From Litoreibacter sp. (lineage in GTDB: Bacteria > Pseudomonadota > Alphaproteobacteria > Rhodobacterales > Rhodobacteraceae): a stretch of 45,962 bases of DNA. Location of the stretch: NCBI GenBank assembly GCA_026710325.1, contig JAPORH010000226.1:1-45962 (forward strand), written 5' to 3'. The notes beneath the pieces were generated by a model that saw only the letters and a list, made by a program, of their open reading frames with translations, was not told where the DNA came from and made no database searches. Each line of letters starts with the position of its first letter. The first letter of the stretch is position 1. The position numbers were made by a program, and so were the translations under genes. Shown one piece after another: positions 17,843-26,880 of the stretch.

Positions 17843-18439
17843 ATGACCACCAACCTCAAAGACAGCGCGTCGCTTTTGGGCTCGCGTATCTGCCACGACC
17901 TTATCAGCCCTTTGGGCGCGATCAGCAATGGGGTCGAGCTTTTGTCAATGACAGGCGCTGCAAACTCGCCGGAAATCAAGCTGATTGAGGAGGCCGTCGC
18001 AAGCGCCAATGCGCGGGTGAAGTTCTTTCGCGTGGCCCTAGGTGCCGCATCAAGCGGACAGATGCTGGCACGCGGCGAGCTTTTGAAGCTGCTCGATGGT
18101 TGCTACGGCGGCGGGCGTTTGGTGGTCAAATGGGGCCCAACCGCTGATCCGACGCGCGTGGAGGCAAAAACCGCGTTTCTCGCCTTAATGTGCCTTGAGA
18201 CAGCCCTGCCGCAGGGCGGTGAGATTGTCATCAACGCCGACCGAGGCTCATGGCAGATGCAGGCTTATGGCCCGTCCGTACGGTATGACGCAGATCTTTG
18301 GAACATTCTGACGCGCGGCGGGCATGATGATCTAGCGTCTAGTCAGGTACAATTCCTGCTTCTTCATGACGCGTTTCAGGCACAAGCGCTCTCTCCACTT
18401 GTCGGACATTCGGATAGCGCAGTTTCGCTTCGTTACTAG
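17843..18439 (+). CDS. chpT: histidine phosphotransferase ChpT
   Basis: ChpT passes phosphate from the hybrid kinase CckA to the master regulator CtrA and to CpdR; in Rhodobacterales this relay controls motility and gene transfer agents. The 198-residue protein has the dimerisation helix with SRICHDLISPLG, where His18 is the phosphorylated residue, and a degenerate ATPase-like C-terminal domain without nucleotide-binding motifs. The start at 17843 (GGA nine bases upstream) gives a length like other ChpT proteins; an in-frame ATG at 17816 abuts the divergent DUF3553 start. Its stop overlaps the carbonic anhydrase stop in CTAG. Confidence 0.92.
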   Translation: MTTNLKDSASLLGSRICHDLISPLGAISNGVELLSMTGAANSPEIKLIEEAVASANARVKFFRVALGAASSGQMLARGELLKLLDGCYGGGRLVVKWGPTADPTRVEAKTAFLALMCLETALPQGGEIVINADRGSWQMQAYGPSVRYDADLWNILTRGGHDDLASSQVQFLLLHDAFQAQALSPLVGHSDSAVSLRY

Positions 18440-18963
18440 CTTTCGGTCAATCCACTGCGAAACCTTCGCATGTTGGCTTGATAGTTACGTGCTGAGGCGA
18501 CTAACCCGGCGCGTTGCTCTGCGCTGAGCTCTTTGACGACTTTTCCCGGCGCGCCTAGAACCATCGAACCGTCAGGAATGACCTTGCCTTCTGTTATCAA
18601 CGCGCCTGCACCAATCAGGCATCCTTTGCCAATCACGGCGTTGTTCAACACCGTAGCGCCCATGCCGATCAAAGTGCCTTCGCCCAAAGTGCAGCCATGC
18701 AGAATCGCCTTATGGCCGATGGTACAATTCGAACCAATCGTGAGCGGACAGCCCGGGTCTGTGTGCAGCACGCAGCCTTCCTGAATATTGCTGCCTTCGC
18801 CTACGACAATGGGTTCGTTGTCTCCGCGAAGCGTAGCGCCAAACCACACAGAGCTGGCCTCCTCCAAGATCACGTTCCCGATCACATTGGCGTCTGGCGC
18901 GACCCAGTAGTCACCCGAAGCCGGGGTTTGTGGTGCAACACCATCCAATACGTACAAGGTCAT
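18436..18963 (-). CDS. gamma carbonic anhydrase family protein
   Basis: A 175-residue left-handed beta-helix protein of hexapeptide repeats. The three metal-ligand histidines of gamma carbonic anhydrases are present: His67 (LHTDPG), His84 (GHKA) and His89 (LHGC). It belongs to the YrdA/CaiE branch, where activity has been shown for only some members. It follows gmk with an ATGA overlap, completing the yicC-gmk operon, and converges on chpT with a 4-bp overlap of stop codons. Confidence 0.9.
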   Translation of the reverse strand: MTLYVLDGVAPQTPASGDYWVAPDANVIGNVILEEASSVWFGATLRGDNEPIVVGEGSNIQEGCVLHTDPGCPLTIGSNCTIGHKAILHGCTLGEGTLIGMGATVLNNAVIGKGCLIGAGALITEGKVIPDGSMVLGAPGKVVKELSAEQRAGLVASARNYQANMRRFRSGLTES

Positions 18964-19604
18964 GTATCTCGCTCCCCATATTCTTCGGACAAGCCGCGCA
19001 CAAAATCGACGAGCCCGCTTTGCCGGGTCCGGCGCAGCCGTTCCGAGGTCAGGATCGTGCGCAGCTGTTCAGCGCTTTCATCAATGTCGCGATTGATAAT
19101 GCAGTAGTCATATTCGGCCCAATGGCTGATCTCCTGCCAGCTTTGCGCCATGCGTTTGTCAATCACCTCGTCACTGTCCTGACCGCGTTTGCGCAGCCGG
19201 GCTTCAAGCTCCTTAATGGAAGGCGGAAGGATAAAAATGCTCACAAGGTCCTGCGCGAGGCTTGATCCGCGGATTTGCTGACCACCTTGCCAGTCAATGT
19301 CGAAAATGACATCCCGCCCCGCGCTCAGAGCCGCCTCGACGGGCCCGAGAGGAGAGCCATAGAAGTTGCCGAACACCTCAGCGTGTTCGAGCATTTTTCC
19401 GGTATCCACCATCTCCTGAAACGCATCGCGGGTTACGAAATAATATTCGCGCCCGTCCTCTTCGCCCGGGCGCGGCGCCCGTGTGGTGGCCGAGACAGAA
19501 AAACTGATGGTTGGATCCCATTTCCGCAAAAGGCCAGAAAGCGTTGATTTTCCCGCGCCAGACGGAGAGGACAGAATGATCGGGATGCCGCGGCGTTGCG
19601 CCAT
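18960..19604 (-). CDS. gmk: guanylate kinase
   Basis: Gmk phosphorylates GMP to GDP. The 214-residue protein has the P-loop SPSGAGKS (13-20), [16 protein letters not shown] and YYFVT of the GMP-binding region, and IDWQGGQQI (Walker B area). It lies 2 nt downstream of yicC, the conserved yicC-gmk pairing of proteobacteria, and overlaps the carbonic anhydrase start. Confidence 0.96.
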   Translation of the reverse strand: MAQRRGIPIILSSPSGAGKSTLSGLLRKWDPTISFSVSATTRAPRPGEEDGREYYFVTRDAFQEMVDTGKMLEHAEVFGNFYGSPLGPVEAALSAGRDVIFDIDWQGGQQIRGSSLAQDLVSIFILPPSIKELEARLRKRGQDSDEVIDKRMAQSWQEISHWAEYDYCIINRDIDESAEQLRTILTSERLRRTRQSGLVDFVRGLSEEYGERDT

Positions 19605-19606
19605 GT

Positions 19607-20494
19607 CTACTCCACGTTTTGGACCTGCTCGCGCATCTGATCGATCAGGGCCTTCAGGTCAAGCCCGACCTGCGTCAGCTCAGTTGAGCCGGATTTGGAG
19701 CACATTGTATTGGCCTCGCGATTGAATTCCTGCATCAGAAAATCCAGCTTCCGTCCAACCGCGCCACCTTTCACCAGCAAGTCGCGCGCGGCTGTGACAT
19801 GCGCTGCGAGCCTGTCAATCTCTTCGGTGACATCGGCTTTAACTGCAAGCAAGGCCAATTCCTGCGCCAAGCGCGTTTCATCAATCGCATCGGTATTTGC
19901 CAGAATACGCGTGACGTTCTCCCTCAAGTTGGCCGCCACGGCGTCCTTGCGCGCTGCGGCGCATGCTTCCGCTTCTGTTGTCAGTGTCTCAATGCTGTCG
20001 AGACAGCTTGCCAGAACATCGTTGAGAGCCTCCCCTTCACGAGCACGCATGTCGATAAATGCCTCCAAAGCCATTTCAAGGTCAGACTTGATGGCGTCAA
20101 ACCCCGGCCATGTTTCATTCAGCTCGCTTCCGCCCACAACGCCCCGCACTGCCAGTATTTCTGCAGCTGTTGCGGGGGCGATTGACGTTCCTAATGCCGC
20201 TGCCGCATCGGTGATTTGCTTGGTCGCAATCAGCACCTCATTCAAGACATCCGGGGCTATCGCAAAACTGCCATCTGCGCCTTCTCGCTCCACACGCAGG
20301 CTTACATTCACAGACCCCCGGGTCAGTGCCTTTTGCAGATGTGTCTTGATCTGCTGATCGACGCCCGTCATCCGCTCAGGCGCGCGCACGCGGATGTCCA
20401 AGCCTTTGGCATTCACGCTTCTGATTTCAATTACCCATGAAAAACCCTGCATGCCACCGGGTTGCGACGCGAATCCCGTCATCGAATGTATCAT
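19607..20494 (-). CDS. yicC: YicC family endoribonuclease
   Basis: YicC proteins are endoribonucleases; the E. coli member affects degradation of the small RNA RyhB (family knowledge). The 295-residue protein starts [10 protein letters not shown], has [19 protein letters not shown] in the N-terminal YicC domain and the C-terminal DUF1732 block [22 protein letters not shown]. It heads the yicC-gmk-carbonic anhydrase operon. The 214-bp intergenic region upstream contains a CtrA box shared with the divergent PAS_5 gene. Confidence 0.93.
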   Translation of the reverse strand: MIHSMTGFASQPGGMQGFSWVIEIRSVNAKGLDIRVRAPERMTGVDQQIKTHLQKALTRGSVNVSLRVEREGADGSFAIAPDVLNEVLIATKQITDAAAALGTSIAPATAAEILAVRGVVGGSELNETWPGFDAIKSDLEMALEAFIDMRAREGEALNDVLASCLDSIETLTTEAEACAAARKDAVAANLRENVTRILANTDAIDETRLAQELALLAVKADVTEEIDRLAAHVTAARDLLVKGGAVGRKLDFLMQEFNREANTMCSKSGSTELTQVGLDLKALIDQMREQVQNVE

Positions 20495-20549
20495 GCAGCG
20501 TTAACCCTTTAACGGTTTGGAAGATGCAATTTCATTAAAATGCATGCTA

Positions 20550-20564
20550 TTAAGACCATGTTAA
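20550..20564. promoter_or_regulatory. CtrA binding box, TTAA-N7-TTAA
   Basis: TTAA (20550-20553), GACCATG, TTAA (20561-20564) is an exact match to the CtrA full-site consensus. Further TTAA half-sites occur in the same AT-rich region at 20501, 20509, 20535, 20581 and 20591, the last two with a 6-nt spacing. The region separates divergent yicC and the PAS_5 gene. Confidence 0.6.
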
Positions 20565-20708
20565 GTATTCGCAGATACCGTTAACAAGAGTTAAACGCTG
20601 CGGAAGCAAAGCCAGACCCAGGTGGGGGGTCTTAGTCGACAACAGCGAGGAACAGCGCCGGGCGATTTTTCCGACGCACTCGTCCCAATTAGGACGTAAG
20701 ATATTCAA

Positions 20709-21317
20709 ATGACTCATCCAGCTCAGAGCCATATTCGCTCCCATTGGGAAGACATGCGTGCGGGCCGCAAAATGCCGCTCCGCTCCGAAATTGACCCACG
20801 CGAAATGTCCCCTTATTTATCTCATTCCTTCATTCTGCACCAATCTCAGACAGGTGACGTCCGGTTCCGCGTAGCGGGGATGGCCGTGAATGAGCTTATG
20901 GGCATGGAATTACGGGCTATGCCGCTCCGCTCGCTCATCGTTCCGGAAGAACGGGCTATTTTCAGCTCGACCTTGCAAAAAGTATTCGAAGAGCCGGAGA
21001 TACAGGAATACACGCTTATCTCTGACCGGCATGGTAAGCCACGCCTGACGGGGCACATGCTTATCCTTCCGCTGAAGGGCGACTTCCCCAATTCCGACCG
21101 TGCTATGGGATGCCTGACAACCGAAGGTCCCGTTGGTGTCGCGCCGCGTCGCTTCTCCGTCGAGAACGTCCTGCGCACCTCATTGAAGACGGGCTTGATG
21201 ACCCGCACCAAAGACGGACAACAGGCGGAGCGGCAATTGGAAGCCGTGGGTTTCGCGGAAGCACAAGCGCCATTCGCTCGTGAAACCAAAGTCCCTTATC
21301 TGCGCGTCGTAAAGTAG
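20709..21317 (+). CDS. PAS_5 domain protein (MopJ-like)
   Basis: A 202-residue protein with a single PAS-like domain spanning about residues 8-145: HWEDMRAGRKMPLRSEIDP, VRFRVAGMAVNELMG and TGHMLILPLKG are typical of the alphaproteobacterial PAS_5 family (DUF1457). The best-studied member, Caulobacter MopJ, links stress signals to the DivJ/CckA-CtrA cell-cycle circuit (family knowledge). No output domain is present. The upstream region carries a CtrA box, and chpT lies about 2.3 kb away, which fits a role in this circuit. AGGACG upstream is a plausible ribosome binding site. Confidence 0.82.
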   Translation: MTHPAQSHIRSHWEDMRAGRKMPLRSEIDPREMSPYLSHSFILHQSQTGDVRFRVAGMAVNELMGMELRAMPLRSLIVPEERAIFSSTLQKVFEEPEIQEYTLISDRHGKPRLTGHMLILPLKGDFPNSDRAMGCLTTEGPVGVAPRRFSVENVLRTSLKTGLMTRTKDGQQAERQLEAVGFAEAQAPFARETKVPYLRVVK

Positions 21318-21343
21318 GCGCGAAACCTCAGCTACGCCGAAAC

Positions 21344-21380
21344 AAAAAACCCCGCTCAGTTTGAACTGAGCGGGATTTTC
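21344..21380. terminator. bidirectional rho-independent terminator
   Basis: CCCGCTCAGTT (21351-21361) and AACTGAGCGGG (21364-21374) form a perfect stem, flanked by a run of A on the left and ATTTTC on the right. It sits between the convergent PAS_5 and DAHP synthase genes and can serve both strands. Confidence 0.88.
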
Positions 21381-21399
21381 TAATTTATCAGATGGATGT

Positions 21400-22767
21400 C
21401 TAAACGGCGGCGCGTTGCGCTTCCGCTCTGTTTGACAATTCTTCGGCAACGAGGAAGGCCAATTCCAGCGATTGGGACGCATTCAGGCGTGGATCGCATG
21501 CCGTGTGATACCGGTCGGACAGGTCCTCATCCGTCACCGCCCGCACGCCACCGGTGCATTCAGTGACATCCGCGCCAGTCATTTCGAAATGTACGCCGCC
21601 TGGTACGGTGCCTTCGGCCTTGTGAACGCCGAAGAACTCTTGCACCTCGCGCAGCACGGAGTCGAATGGGCGCGTCTTGTACCCAGAGGCCGATTTGATC
21701 GTGTTGCCATGCATTGGATCGCAGGTCCAAACGACGTTTGCACCTTCTTCCTGAACCGCTTTGATCAAGCGCGGCAGATGCTCCCCGACATTTCCGGCAC
21801 CAAAGCGTGCGATCAAGGTCAGACGGCCCGCTTCATTATCGGGGTTCAAGGTGTGCATCAATGACTTAAGGTGACCCGTCGTCATGGATGGCCCGCATTT
21901 CAACCCGATCGGGTTCATAGCGCCCTTTGCAAATTCGACATGGGCGCCGTCAGGCTGGCGGGTCCGGTCACCGATCCAGATCATATGACCTGAGCCAGCG
22001 AGCCATTTGCCGGACGTCGAATCAACGCGCGTCAGCGCCTCCTCATATTCCAGCAAAAGCGACTCATGAGACGTGTAGAAATCGACCGTCGACAGCTCGG
22101 CATTGCGCGAACTCGTTAGTCCTGCCGACGACATGAAATCGAGCGAATCCTGAATGCGGTTCGCCATGTCGCGATATTCTTTGGCCTGCTCGCCTTCGGT
22201 AAAGCCAAGCGTCCAGGCATGCACCTGATGAATGTCGGCATAGCCGCCTTTGGAAAAGGCACGGAGCAGGTTCAGGGTCGCAGCGGCCTGTGTGTAGGCC
22301 TGAAGCATCTTTGCCGGGTCTGGGATTCGTGCCTCAGGCGTGAAGTCCAGCTCATTGATGATGTCGCCGCGGTAGCTCGGCAATTCCACCCCATCCTTGG
22401 TTTCCGTCGGCGCGGACCGTGGCTTGGCAAACTGGCCCGCCATGCGACCGATTTTGACAACAGGGACTTTGGCGCCATAGGTCAGCACCATTGCCATCTG
22501 CAGCATGACTTTGAATGTGTCGCGGATGCCATCAGCAGAGAAATCCGCGAAGCTTTCAGCGCAATCGCCGCCTTGCAGCAGGAACGCCTCGCCGCGCGCC
22601 ACCTTGCCCAGTTGCTCTTTCAGCTTGCGCGCCTCACCTGCAAACACCAAGGGTGGATATTTCGACAGCTGGGCCTCTACTGCGGCCAGTTTGTCGGCGT
22701 CAGTATAGTCGGGCATCTGGATCCGCGGTTTATTGCGCCAGTCCGATTTGGTCCATGTCTGTGCCAT
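21400..22767 (-). CDS. 3-deoxy-7-phosphoheptulonate synthase, class II
   Basis: DAHP synthase condenses PEP and erythrose 4-phosphate, the first step of the shikimate pathway that feeds the trp genes at the left end of the window. The 455-residue protein is of the plant-like class [56 protein letters not shown] and [15 protein letters not shown] are its hallmarks. The start at 22767 is chosen because AAGGGA lies 8 nt upstream; the longer frame to 22839 is not supported. It ends just inside the bidirectional terminator. Confidence 0.96.
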   Translation of the reverse strand: MAQTWTKSDWRNKPRIQMPDYTDADKLAAVEAQLSKYPPLVFAGEARKLKEQLGKVARGEAFLLQGGDCAESFADFSADGIRDTFKVMLQMAMVLTYGAKVPVVKIGRMAGQFAKPRSAPTETKDGVELPSYRGDIINELDFTPEARIPDPAKMLQAYTQAAATLNLLRAFSKGGYADIHQVHAWTLGFTEGEQAKEYRDMANRIQDSLDFMSSAGLTSSRNAELSTVDFYTSHESLLLEYEEALTRVDSTSGKWLAGSGHMIWIGDRTRQPDGAHVEFAKGAMNPIGLKCGPSMTTGHLKSLMHTLNPDNEAGRLTLIARFGAGNVGEHLPRLIKAVQEEGANVVWTCDPMHGNTIKSASGYKTRPFDSVLREVQEFFGVHKAEGTVPGGVHFEMTGADVTECTGGVRAVTDEDLSDRYHTACDPRLNASQSLELAFLVAEELSNRAEAQRAAV

Positions 22768-22917
22768 GGTGCTATTCCCTTGTATGTTAGCGTTCCCATT
22801 TGGAGCGTCTTGTTTAGAACGCATTCGGGGGCTTGCCAACGGGGAAAACTCAGCTAAGGGTTGGTTTCAGCACAAAGGTTGCGGGATCAGGGAAAACGTC
22901 GGATTGGGAGTTCCGCC

Positions 22918-23946
22918 ATGACCACGCCAAGCGCGATTACCGGCCGTCCTGACGAAGGCGTTGTCCCGAATTGTGGACGCTATATCTTTGTACTGATGGA
23001 AAATTTCACCATGCTCAGCTTTGCTGGCGCCATTGAGGCGATGCGCATTGCCAACCGCATGGTTCCCGACAGCTACACCTGGAAATTGGCAGGCGAAGGT
23101 GGCGAATTCGCGACCTGTTCTGCTGGCATCAGGTATGGTCTCGACATGGATCTCGATGAGTTGCAGCGCGACGACATTGTGATCCTGTGCGGCGGTGTCG
23201 ATGTGCAATCCGCCACGACCAAAAAACTGATCAATTGGCTCAGACGCGAGGCACGTCGCGGCGTCAAGATGGGTGCCTTGTGCACAGCGAGCTACACGCT
23301 TGCGAAATCCGGGCTTCTTGACGGGAAAAAAGCGACTATCCATTGGGAAAACCAGGACAGCTTCGCCGAGGAATTTGACGAGGTCGAACTGACCAAATCT
23401 GTCTTTGTGATGGACGGAAACCGGATCACCACGGCGGGCGGCACATCCTCCATCGACATGATGCTGAGTATCATCGCCAAGGATTTGGGGGAGGAGGTCG
23501 CCAATCTTGTAGCTGACCAACAAATCTACAGCTCGATCCGCACCGATCAAGACCAGCAGCGCTTGTCGATACCGACGCGGATCGGTGTGCGACATCCCCG
23601 CCTTAGCCGCGTGATACAGATGATGGAGGCCAATATCGAAGAACCGATCAGCCCCTCTCTCCTGGCCAAGGAGGTCGCGATGTCGACCCGCCAGTTGGAA
23701 CGCCTGTTCCGCCGCTACCTCAACCGCAGTCCAAAGCGCTACTACATGGAAATTCGGCTGCAAAAAGCGCGTAACTTGTTGATGCAAACGGATATGAGCG
23801 TGATTAACGTGGCGCTAGCCTGCGGGTTTGCATCCCCTTCGCATTTTTCCAAATGCTACCGGGCGCATTATGACACGACCCCGTATCGAGAGCGCGGCGC
23901 ACATGCAGCCAAGCTCGCCGGTGATCCGAACCCAATTGTCAGCTAG
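22918..23946 (+). CDS. GlxA/AraC-family transcriptional regulator, GbdR-like
   Basis: A 342-residue regulator with an N-terminal DJ-1/PfpI-like amidotransferase fold (GALCTASYTLAKSGLLDGK keeps the elbow cysteine) and a C-terminal AraC double helix-turn-helix (RQLERLFRRYLNRSPKRYY and VALACGFASPSHFSKCYR). It resembles Pseudomonas GbdR, the activator of glycine betaine and choline catabolism (recollection). No such catabolic genes are adjacent, so the target is open. The start at 22918 has GGGAG 7 nt upstream. It is divergent from DAHP synthase. Confidence 0.87.
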   Translation: MTTPSAITGRPDEGVVPNCGRYIFVLMENFTMLSFAGAIEAMRIANRMVPDSYTWKLAGEGGEFATCSAGIRYGLDMDLDELQRDDIVILCGGVDVQSATTKKLINWLRREARRGVKMGALCTASYTLAKSGLLDGKKATIHWENQDSFAEEFDEVELTKSVFVMDGNRITTAGGTSSIDMMLSIIAKDLGEEVANLVADQQIYSSIRTDQDQQRLSIPTRIGVRHPRLSRVIQMMEANIEEPISPSLLAKEVAMSTRQLERLFRRYLNRSPKRYYMEIRLQKARNLLMQTDMSVINVALACGFASPSHFSKCYRAHYDTTPYRERGAHAAKLAGDPNPIVS

Positions 23947-23968
23947 GGCAAATTAACCAAGTTTGCCC
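23946..23968 (+). repeat. inverted repeat after the GlxA-type regulator gene
   Basis: GGGCAAA (23946-23952) and TTTGCCC (23962-23968) flank TTAACCAAG directly at the stop codon. It is terminator-like but lacks a T-run. Confidence 0.4.
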
Positions 23969-24038
23969 CAAGCTCGCCGCGTTTTCGTCGTATTTCGCGG
24001 AGATGAATTGCAGATCAAATGATCACACGAGGGACGAT

Positions 24039-24224
24039 ATGATGGGCCATCCAAAGCCAATCGAGACCGGTGACCATGAAGAGTTTGTGATTTTCAAATC
24101 TAACCGCACAGCTGCAGGCGAACGAAGTGCCATATCGATGAAGCCACGTCGCGGCGCGTCAGCATTTGATGCTTTGTCGCGTAAACTCGACGCGCTTAAG
24201 GCTCTAGAACAACCTTCAGATTAA
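24039..24224 (+). CDS. small hypothetical protein
   Basis: A 61-residue charged protein beginning MMGHPKPIETGD, with FVIFKSNRT in the middle and a C-terminal Lys/Leu-rich segment that could be helical (AFDALSRKLDALKALEQ). No family is recognised. GAGGGA at 24029-24034 supports the ATG at 24039 or 24042 rather than the upstream ATG at 24003. Its stop codon overlaps the convergent ketosynthase stop in TTAA. A real gene is likely but not proven. Confidence 0.55.
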   Translation: MMGHPKPIETGDHEEFVIFKSNRTAAGERSAISMKPRRGASAFDALSRKLDALKALEQPSD

Positions 24225-25429
24225 ATGCGGCGAAGGGCCAGCACTGCGTTTAGCCCACCAAAAGCAAAAGCATTTGACAGGACAACGTCAACACGTGCTT
24301 TGCGCGCCTCGTTTGGCACGACATCAAGCGCGCATTCGGGGTCAGGCTCTTCATAGCCGATTGTGGGCGCAATGACCCCGTCTTTGAGCGCCATAATACA
24401 TGACAGCAGCTCGATCGCGCCGGTGCCGCCAATCACATGGCCATGCATGGATTTGGTCGAGGACATCATGAGGTTGTCGGCATCTGCGCCGAACGCGTCC
24501 GAAACGGCAGCACATTCCGTCTTGTCATTGGCCGCCGTGCCTGTGCCATGCGCATTGATGTAACCAACTGCCGATGCCGGCGTTTTGGCATCTTTCAACG
24601 CACCCGAAATTGCGCGCGCCGCACCTTGGCGGGACGGCATGACAATATCTGATGCGTCCGACGTCATCGCAAAGCCGATGACTTCTGCCAAAATTTCTGC
24701 GCCACGCGCGCGGGCGTGCTCGTATTCTTCCATGACGAAGATTGCAGCACCTTCACCCTGCACCATGCCGTTGCGGTTGGCGCTGAACGGACGGCACGCG
24801 TCTTTTGACATCACGCGCAACCCTTCCCAAGCTTTTACCCCACCAAAGCACAACATCGATTCCGAGCCGCCCGTCACCATCACAGTTGCTAGCCCGGCGC
24901 GAATAAACTGGAACGCCTGCCCCATGGCGTGGTTCGACGACGCGCAGGCCGTTGCCACAGTAAAAGATGGACCTTTGAGGTTGTACTGCATCGACACATG
25001 GCTGGCGGCTGCATTGTTCATCAGCTTCGGCACAACAAAAGGATGCACACGGTTTTTGCCTTCCTCGTAGACCGCGCGGTAGTTTTCGTCCTGCGTGTTA
25101 AGCCCGCCACCTGACGTTCCCAAGATAACACCCGACTGCGCGGCAAGCTCTCCTGTGAAGGTCAGGCCGGATTGACCTATCGCTTCCCGCGCCGAATGCA
25201 GTGCAAACTGGGTGAAGCGATCGTAAAGGGAGATTTCCTGACGGTTGAACTCCGACTGGGCGTCATAGTCATGCACCTGCCCGCCAATTTGGATGGCAAG
25301 CCGGTCCACGTCACGAATGTCGAGCGGGCCGATCCCACATTTGCCTTCACGAAACGCTTCAAACGTAGCCGGAGCAGATTGGCCAAGCGCATTGATCGTA
25401 CCTTGGCCCGTGATCACGACACGCCGCAT
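24221..25429 (-). CDS. beta-ketoacyl-ACP synthase, NodE/FabF-like
   Basis: A 402-residue condensing enzyme that elongates an acyl-ACP with malonyl-ACP. The catalytic set is complete: Cys162 in TACASSNHA, His294 in NAHGTGT, Lys326 and His331 in STKSMHGH, and the C-terminal NAFAFGGLNAVL. The ACASSNHA form and N-terminus resemble NodE rather than housekeeping FabF. It is 3 nt downstream of a dedicated acyl carrier protein gene and near lpxD, so it probably makes a special acyl chain for a membrane or lipid A product (inference). Confidence 0.9.
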   Translation of the reverse strand: MRRVVITGQGTINALGQSAPATFEAFREGKCGIGPLDIRDVDRLAIQIGGQVHDYDAQSEFNRQEISLYDRFTQFALHSAREAIGQSGLTFTGELAAQSGVILGTSGGGLNTQDENYRAVYEEGKNRVHPFVVPKLMNNAAASHVSMQYNLKGPSFTVATACASSNHAMGQAFQFIRAGLATVMVTGGSESMLCFGGVKAWEGLRVMSKDACRPFSANRNGMVQGEGAAIFVMEEYEHARARGAEILAEVIGFAMTSDASDIVMPSRQGAARAISGALKDAKTPASAVGYINAHGTGTAANDKTECAAVSDAFGADADNLMMSSTKSMHGHVIGGTGAIELLSCIMALKDGVIAPTIGYEEPDPECALDVVPNEARKARVDVVLSNAFAFGGLNAVLALRRI

Positions 25430-25432
25430 GGC

Positions 25433-25699
25433 TTAGCCTTTTTGTTCCGCGATAAGCCGTTCAACGGCTGCAATGACAGAAGACACGCTGGAGATGTCGA
25501 AATCGCTCTCACTTGGGTCATTTGCATTGAAAGGGACAGAGATATCAAAGGCTTCCTCGATCGCGAAGATGCTTTCGACCAGCCCAAGGGAGTCTATTCC
25601 AAGGTCTTCCATGGAAGCATCCAACTTAACATCGGACACCTCCAAGACCGCTTGTTCAGCAACGATTTCAAGGACTTGTTCTTGAACAGATGCGGACAC
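25433..25699 (-). CDS. acyl carrier protein, dedicated (NodF/AcpXL-like)
   Basis: An 88-residue ACP with the phosphopantetheine site LGIDSLGLVES at Ser37 and an acidic helical C-terminus. The sequence is clearly unlike a housekeeping AcpP. The GTG at 25699 is chosen because AAAGGAAGAG lies just upstream; the longer frame starting at 25744 has no such signal. It is coupled to the downstream NodE-like ketosynthase and lies 66 bp after lpxD, suggesting delivery of a specialised acyl chain. Confidence 0.88.
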   Translation of the reverse strand: MSASVQEQVLEIVAEQAVLEVSDVKLDASMEDLGIDSLGLVESIFAIEEAFDISVPFNANDPSESDFDISSVSSVIAAVERLIAEQKG

Positions 25700-25764
25700 G
25701 GGAGCTCTTCCTTTTGTAAGTGACCTTGCCTCATTTATCGGCACTGGCGCGCTTTTACGAGACC

Positions 25765-26832
25765 TTAACCCTTAAGTCTATCTTGCACCTGTTTCATGAA
25801 CCGCGGCAGACGGCGCATGGCTTTCTGCATTTCGACATGCGTTTCCATTTTGACCGCAGGCGAGCCGAGCAGCACCCGCCCAGCAGGCGCATTGGTGAAA
25901 ATCTTGGTGCTGCCCCCGGCGATGACCCCGTCCCCCACAAAGATATTGTCGGACACCCCGCATTGACCGCCCAGCACAACCCTATCGCCAATCTTGGCAG
26001 AGCCCGCGACCCCGACCTGGCCACATAACAAGCAATCGCGCCCAACTTCGACATTGTGACCCAGGTGAACCAGGTTATCGAGCTTGGTACCATCCCCCAC
26101 AACTGTGTTGCGGATCGTGCCCCGGTCGATGGTCGCATTTGCGCCGATCTCGACGTCATCGCCTATGCTCACCGCCCCGAGCGAATGGATGCGCGTCCAG
26201 CTTTGCGCCTGCGCATCGCCCGTATCACCAAGTGACTTTCGCGCATTTTCAACAGCCGATGTTTCGGGCGTCACAAAGGAAAAACCATCCGCCCCGATCA
26301 CAGCACCGGGCTGGCAAATGAAGCGATCACCGATCTTTACCGAATGCCCAATACGGACGCCTGCGTGGATCAAAGCGTCAGTACCAATACGCGCGCCCTC
26401 GGCGATAGATACATGGGAGGCGATCCGGGCGCCTGTTCCGATTTCGACATCACGGCCGATCACCACGAAAGGACCGATGGCTATGTCGGAGCCAAGTCTG
26501 GCGGTTTCATTGACAATCGCGGTTGGATGAATACCCGGCTCAATATCCGGGCCCTGATCCATAAGATGTGTGAGACCCGACATTGCGTAGCGCGGACGCG
26601 GAACGAAGATCGCCGCCTCAAGTCCCAAGGTCTTCCAATCAGCCCCATCCCAAAGAATGGCCGCTTTTGCGTCGCCCTGCGTCAAACCATCCGAGTATTT
26701 GGGATCCATAGCCAAAGCGATGGCCTCAGAACTCGCCGTCGCGGGTTCTGAGGCAGCCGTAACAGACAAGCTGCCGTCCCCCTCGAACCGTGCTTCGAGC
26801 GCCTCAGCAATCTGCGCTACCGTAAATGCCAT
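25765..26832 (-). CDS. lpxD: UDP-3-O-acylglucosamine N-acyltransferase
   Basis: LpxD N-acylates UDP-3-O-acylglucosamine in lipid A synthesis. The 355-residue protein has an N-terminal uridine-binding domain (about 1-100), a long left-handed beta-helix of hexapeptide repeats (about 100-310) with GADGFSF and the catalytic His259 in HLGHNVEVG, and a C-terminal helix (MQKAMRRLPRFMKQ). It is usually found with bamA, fabZ and lpxA; here it stands apart, upstream of an ACP/ketosynthase pair. Confidence 0.95.
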   Translation of the reverse strand: MAFTVAQIAEALEARFEGDGSLSVTAASEPATASSEAIALAMDPKYSDGLTQGDAKAAILWDGADWKTLGLEAAIFVPRPRYAMSGLTHLMDQGPDIEPGIHPTAIVNETARLGSDIAIGPFVVIGRDVEIGTGARIASHVSIAEGARIGTDALIHAGVRIGHSVKIGDRFICQPGAVIGADGFSFVTPETSAVENARKSLGDTGDAQAQSWTRIHSLGAVSIGDDVEIGANATIDRGTIRNTVVGDGTKLDNLVHLGHNVEVGRDCLLCGQVGVAGSAKIGDRVVLGGQCGVSDNIFVGDGVIAGGSTKIFTNAPAGRVLLGSPAVKMETHVEMQKAMRRLPRFMKQVQDRLKG

Positions 26833-26880
26833 GTGTTCCGCCTCGATCTTCCGCGCGCCTTCAGCGGGCGCGCGCCGACA

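Noticed and set aside
20581-20594. Second possible CtrA site TTAACAAGAGTTAA
   Set aside because: The half-site spacing is 6, not 7, so it does not meet the consensus; it is only mentioned as half-sites.
22867-23787. 306-residue minus-strand frame opposite the GbdR-like regulator
   Set aside because: The His-rich shadow product lies across the whole DJ-1 and AraC domains of a convincing gene.
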